From: UBA6901 sp035256085
Lineage (GTDB): Bacteria; Pseudomonadota; Gammaproteobacteria; Acidiferrobacterales; UBA6901
Direction of reading: 5' to 3'
DNA: 6,802 nt
Assembly: GCA_035256085.1 (NCBI GenBank)
Contig: DATEYP010000166.1
Span: 1-6,802, forward strand
Shown here piece after piece: positions 4,734-6,802 of the stretch. Position 1 is the first letter of the stretch; the number at the start of each line of letters is the position of its first letter. The notes beneath the pieces are model-generated. The model worked only from the letters and a program-made list of their open reading frames with translations. It made no database searches and had not been told where the DNA came from. The translations under genes and the position numbers were made by a program.

Positions 4734-6443
4734 ATGAACCGGATGGATTCGAATTTACTTCAAACCCGCATCGGCTTTGCCAGCGAGCAGGGTAGGCGCG
4801 AAACCAACGACGACTTCGTGGCCGCGCACGAGGCCGAAATCAATGCGCGCGCCGTGCCGGAGGCGGTGGCGGTGATTGCCGATGGCATCAGCGGACCGGG
4901 TGGCCGGCTCGCGGCCGAGACCGCAGCACGCGGATTTCTCGACGGTTATCTGAGCCAGTCGCCAACCCTGGGCGTGGACCGGGCGGCGTCGCGCACCCTC
5001 GCCGCCATGAATCGCTGGGTGCATGGACAGGGCCGCCAGGACCAGAGGCTGCGCGACATGGCCACCACCTTCAGCGCGCTGATTCTGCGCGGCCGGGCTG
5101 CGCACGTGGTGCACGTCGGCGACACGCGCATCTACCGATTGCGCGCGAGCCGCCTGCAATGTCTTACCCAGGACCACACTCACAGTCATCCGGACATGCG
5201 GCATGTGCTGTACCGCGCCGTCGGTCTCGAAGAAGCGGTGCGCGCCGACTACGCGACGCACGATCTCAAGGCCCATGATCGCTATCTGCTGTGCTGCGAC
5301 GGTGTGCACGCGACGCTCAACGCCACGCGCCTGAAGGTATTGCTGGCCGAGCGCACTGCGCCCGAGGCGGCCGCGCGCCGGATTGTGGACGAGGCGCTCG
5401 CGGCCGGCAGTCAGGACAATGTCACGGCACTGGTGCTGGATGTGCTCGCGGTGCCGGCTGCCGAACGGCTCGATCTCGAAACGCTGGTGGCCGGCATGCC
5501 GATCCTCGAACTGCCGAACGTCGGCGATGTGGTGGATGGTTTCCGTTTGCTGGAAGTGGTATCCGATGGCCGCTACAGCCGGCTGTTCCGTGCCGAGGAC
5601 ACGCGCGAACCGCGTGAGCTGATACTCAAGTTTCCCCATCCGCGCGTGGCCGCCGAGGAAAGCTACCGGCGCGCGTTTGTGCGCGAGGCGTGGGTGGCCT
5701 CGCAGGTGCGCAGCCCGCATGTCGGCGAGGTGATCGAGCTGCCGGCCGGCCGGCAGACGCGCCTCTACTCGGCCATGCCGTTCTATCCGGGCGAAACCCT
5801 GGAGCAGCGCTTGTTGCGCCAGCCGCCGGTATCGCTGGATGAGGGTGCGCGCATCGGCATGCTGCTCGCCAAGGCGGTGTATGCGCTGAATCGCCGGCAC
5901 ATCATTCATCGTGATGTGAAGCCCGAGAATGTGATGCTCGCCCCGGGCGGCGGGCTGCGGCTGCTGGACCTGGGTGTGGCGCGCCTGCCCGGCCTCGAAG
6001 CGGGCGCCGCCGGTGAAGAAATTCCGGGAACGCCCAGCTACATGGCGCCGGAGCTGTTCAACGGCGCAGCCGGCGATGAACGTTCCGACCTGTATGCGCT
6101 CGGCGTTTCACTCTATCGCCTGCTGAGCGGCGGGCATTACCCGTTCGGCGAGGTCGAGGCCTTTTCGCGCCCGCGCTTTGCCAAGCGGGTTCCGCTCACG
6201 CGCTATCGCCCGGACCTGCCGGCCTGGCTGGATGCGATGCTGGCACGCGCCACGGCGGTCGAACCGGCCGAGCGCTTTGGCGATGCCATGGAGCTGGTAT
6301 TCGAGTTCGAGCACAACCTCGCGCACGGCCCGCGCGTGTTGACCCGCCACACTTCGCTCTACGAGCGCAATCCGTTGCGTTTCTGGCAGGTCGTGTCGCT
6401 GTTGCTGCTGTTCGCGCTGATTTGGTCGCTGGCCACCGCATAA
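4734..6443 (+). CDS. Bifunctional PP2C-type phosphatase / Ser-Thr protein kinase with C-terminal membrane anchor
   Basis: This 569-residue protein has two opposing signalling domains. Residues about 10-240 are a PP2C (PPM) phosphatase with the metal-binding motifs GRRETNDDF (20-28), VIADGISG (47-54), MATTFSALI with HVGDTRIYR (109-135), LCCDGV (186-191) and SQDNVTALV (226-234). Residues about 268-530 are a Hanks-type kinase: Lys299 (LILKF), Glu318, HRDVKPEN (392-399), DLG (412-414, for the usual DFG), GTPSYMAPE (432-440) and DLYALGVSLYRLLSG (452-466). The glycine loop is degenerate (VSDGRYSRLF). Residues about 549-568 form one hydrophobic helix ending the protein, so both domains should face the cytoplasm, tail-anchored. 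The order transporter-kinase/phosphatase matches Pseudomonas nasA-PA1782, which precedes nirB (from memory). Target proteins are unknown. ATG 4734 is preferred: a TTG at 4695 is in frame but would translate the heptad repeats, and ATG 4743 is also possible. No good ribosome site is seen. Confidence 0.9.
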   Translation: MNRMDSNLLQTRIGFASEQGRRETNDDFVAAHEAEINARAVPEAVAVIADGISGPGGRLAAETAARGFLDGYLSQSPTLGVDRAASRTLAAMNRWVHGQGRQDQRLRDMATTFSALILRGRAAHVVHVGDTRIYRLRASRLQCLTQDHTHSHPDMRHVLYRAVGLEEAVRADYATHDLKAHDRYLLCCDGVHATLNATRLKVLLAERTAPEAAARRIVDEALAAGSQDNVTALVLDVLAVPAAERLDLETLVAGMPILELPNVGDVVDGFRLLEVVSDGRYSRLFRAEDTREPRELILKFPHPRVAAEESYRRAFVREAWVASQVRSPHVGEVIELPAGRQTRLYSAMPFYPGETLEQRLLRQPPVSLDEGARIGMLLAKAVYALNRRHIIHRDVKPENVMLAPGGGLRLLDLGVARLPGLEAGAAGEEIPGTPSYMAPELFNGAAGDERSDLYALGVSLYRLLSGGHYPFGEVEAFSRPRFAKRVPLTRYRPDLPAWLDAMLARATAVEPAERFGDAMELVFEFEHNLAHGPRVLTRHTSLYERNPLRFWQVVSLLLLFALIWSLATA

Positions 6444-6459
6444 CCGCTTTTTTCAGTAA

Positions 6460-6476
6460 CTCTCTCTTTTGGTGCA
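6460..6476 (+). promoter_or_regulatory. Possible weak upstream NtrC half-site
   Basis: TGGTGCA at 6470-6476 is a perfect right half of the NtrC consensus, but the left half matches at only 3 of 7 positions. Its centre is 41 bp upstream of the better site at 6501-6517, near four helical turns. It is plausible as a second, weak enhancer site, but poor alone. Confidence 0.3.
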
Positions 6477-6500
6477 GCCGTGCATATAAGCAGGGGCTCA

Positions 6501-6517
6501 TGCACTGTCCTGGCGCA
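6501..6517 (+). promoter_or_regulatory. NtrC-like binding site for the second sigma-54 promoter
   Basis: TGCACTG-TCC-TGGCGCA matches the NtrC consensus TGCACYA-N3-TGGTGCA at 12 of 14 defined positions, six in each half. This is the best such match I found in the window. Its centre lies at about -110 from the predicted start at 6619, almost the position of the main glnA site in enteric bacteria. Confidence 0.65.
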
Positions 6518-6592
6518 TGTGGCCGCCATTCTCCACACCGGATTCTGAAGTTTTCCCTTTCTGTTACATAAGGTTAGCTGCGCTCCGCGATC

Positions 6593-6608
6593 TGGCACGG
6601 CGGTTGCT
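6593..6608 (+). promoter_or_regulatory. Second sigma-54 (-24/-12) promoter, reading out of the window
   Basis: TGGCACGGCGGTTGCT is a full match to the RpoN consensus, with GG at 6594-6595, GC at 6606-6607 and exactly 10 bases between. It differs from the transporter promoter at only 2 of 16 positions, and the normally free spacer is also shared (GCRG). The predicted start is near 6619. No gene on this strand begins inside the window, so the target lies further right. By analogy with Pseudomonas, nirB or another nitrate/nitrite reductase gene is expected. Confidence 0.88.
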
Positions 6609-6633
6609 ATATGCCAAACAGAAGCGCTGAACC

Positions 6634-6795
6634 TAAAAACGGCTTTAGCCGCAGATGAACGCAGATGAACGCAGATGAAAGCAAATGAATCATGCCATTG
6701 ACGCACCGGGGCCATTCACCCTTTTGGTGGGTTGGCGAATACAGGCAGCGCATTGAATAACCATGATTATCTGCGTTCATCTGTGGCTGACTGCT
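6634..6795. repeat. Extragenic element of 10-bp repeats with inverted ends
   Basis: Four tandem decamers occupy 6651-6690 (GCAGATGAAC twice, then GCAGATGAAA and GCAAATGAAT). Bases 6647-6666 are the inverse complement of 6769-6788 with 19 of 20 matches, and both arms continue outward into A-rich/T-rich flanks (AAAAA near 6635, TTTTT near 6795). The inner parts also share AATCATG in inverted orientation (6688-6694 and 6761-6767). The left end carries a small CGGCT/AGCCG hairpin (6640-6651). The layout is that of a MITE-like or REP-like insertion about 160 bp long, lying in the leader of the next gene. Similar CAGATGAACG repeats occur between genes in many proteobacteria, by recollection. Confidence 0.7.
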
Positions 6796-6802
6796 TTTTC
6801 CA

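Larger units (their letters stand above)
6444..6802. other. Non-coding region after the kinase: control region and leader of an unseen downstream gene
   Basis: These 359 nt hold no convincing ORF on either strand. A T6 run (6448-6453) follows the kinase stop but lacks a good stem, so termination there is uncertain. Next come an NtrC-like site (6501-6517), a sigma-54 promoter (6593-6608), and a repeat element from about 6634 to near the window end. Because the promoter reads rightward, the regulated gene must start beyond 6802, leaving a leader of more than 180 nt. Confidence 0.7.

Noticed and set aside
4755..5909. 384-residue - strand frame opposite the kinase/phosphatase
   Set aside because: No recognisable domain; the + strand frame carries both sets of catalytic motifs.
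6651..6690. Tandem decamers considered as a CRISPR array
   Set aside because: Units are 10 bp, directly adjacent, with no spacers.

Overview
The window looks like a piece of chromosome from a GC-rich, sulfur-oxidising proteobacterium, most likely a gammaproteobacterium. The evidence is the 3' half of aprA (dissimilatory APS reductase) followed by an Atm1-type ABC exporter and a nitrate-assimilation locus whose layout resembles that of Pseudomonas. The genus cannot be fixed from the sequence alone.

Layout. (i) 2-934, + strand: C-terminal half of AprA, cut by the left edge. (ii) 935-1289: a gap between two convergent genes, holding a REP-like pair of 44-nt inverted repeats (1054-1155) and a second palindromic element (1202-1244). 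(iii) 1290-3107, - strand: a complete Atm1/HMT1-type half-size ABC exporter. (iv) 3108-3357: a divergent intergenic region carrying two NtrC-like sites, a strong sigma-54 (-24/-12) promoter and a short hairpin leader. (v) 3358-4632, + strand: a NarK/NasA-family nitrate transporter. (vi) 4633-4733: a hairpin of 7-bp tandem repeats. (vii) 4734-6443, + strand: a fusion of a PP2C-type phosphatase with a Ser/Thr kinase and a C-terminal membrane anchor. (viii) 6444-6802: no gene. It has an NtrC-like site, a second near-perfect sigma-54 promoter reading out of the window, then a repeat element built from 10-bp units.

How it fits together. The transporter and the kinase/phosphatase probably form one operon switched on by NtrC and sigma-54 under nitrogen limitation. 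The order transporter then kinase/phosphatase matches, from memory, P. aeruginosa nasA-PA1782, which is followed by nirB. The second sigma-54 promoter therefore probably drives the nitrite/nitrate reductase genes just beyond the right edge. The two promoters are almost identical, even in the spacer. The point of most biological interest is a membrane-anchored protein carrying both a phosphatase and a kinase inside a nitrate-uptake operon, which suggests reversible Ser/Thr phosphorylation acting on nitrate assimilation. The AprA and ABC exporter genes appear functionally unrelated to this unit.
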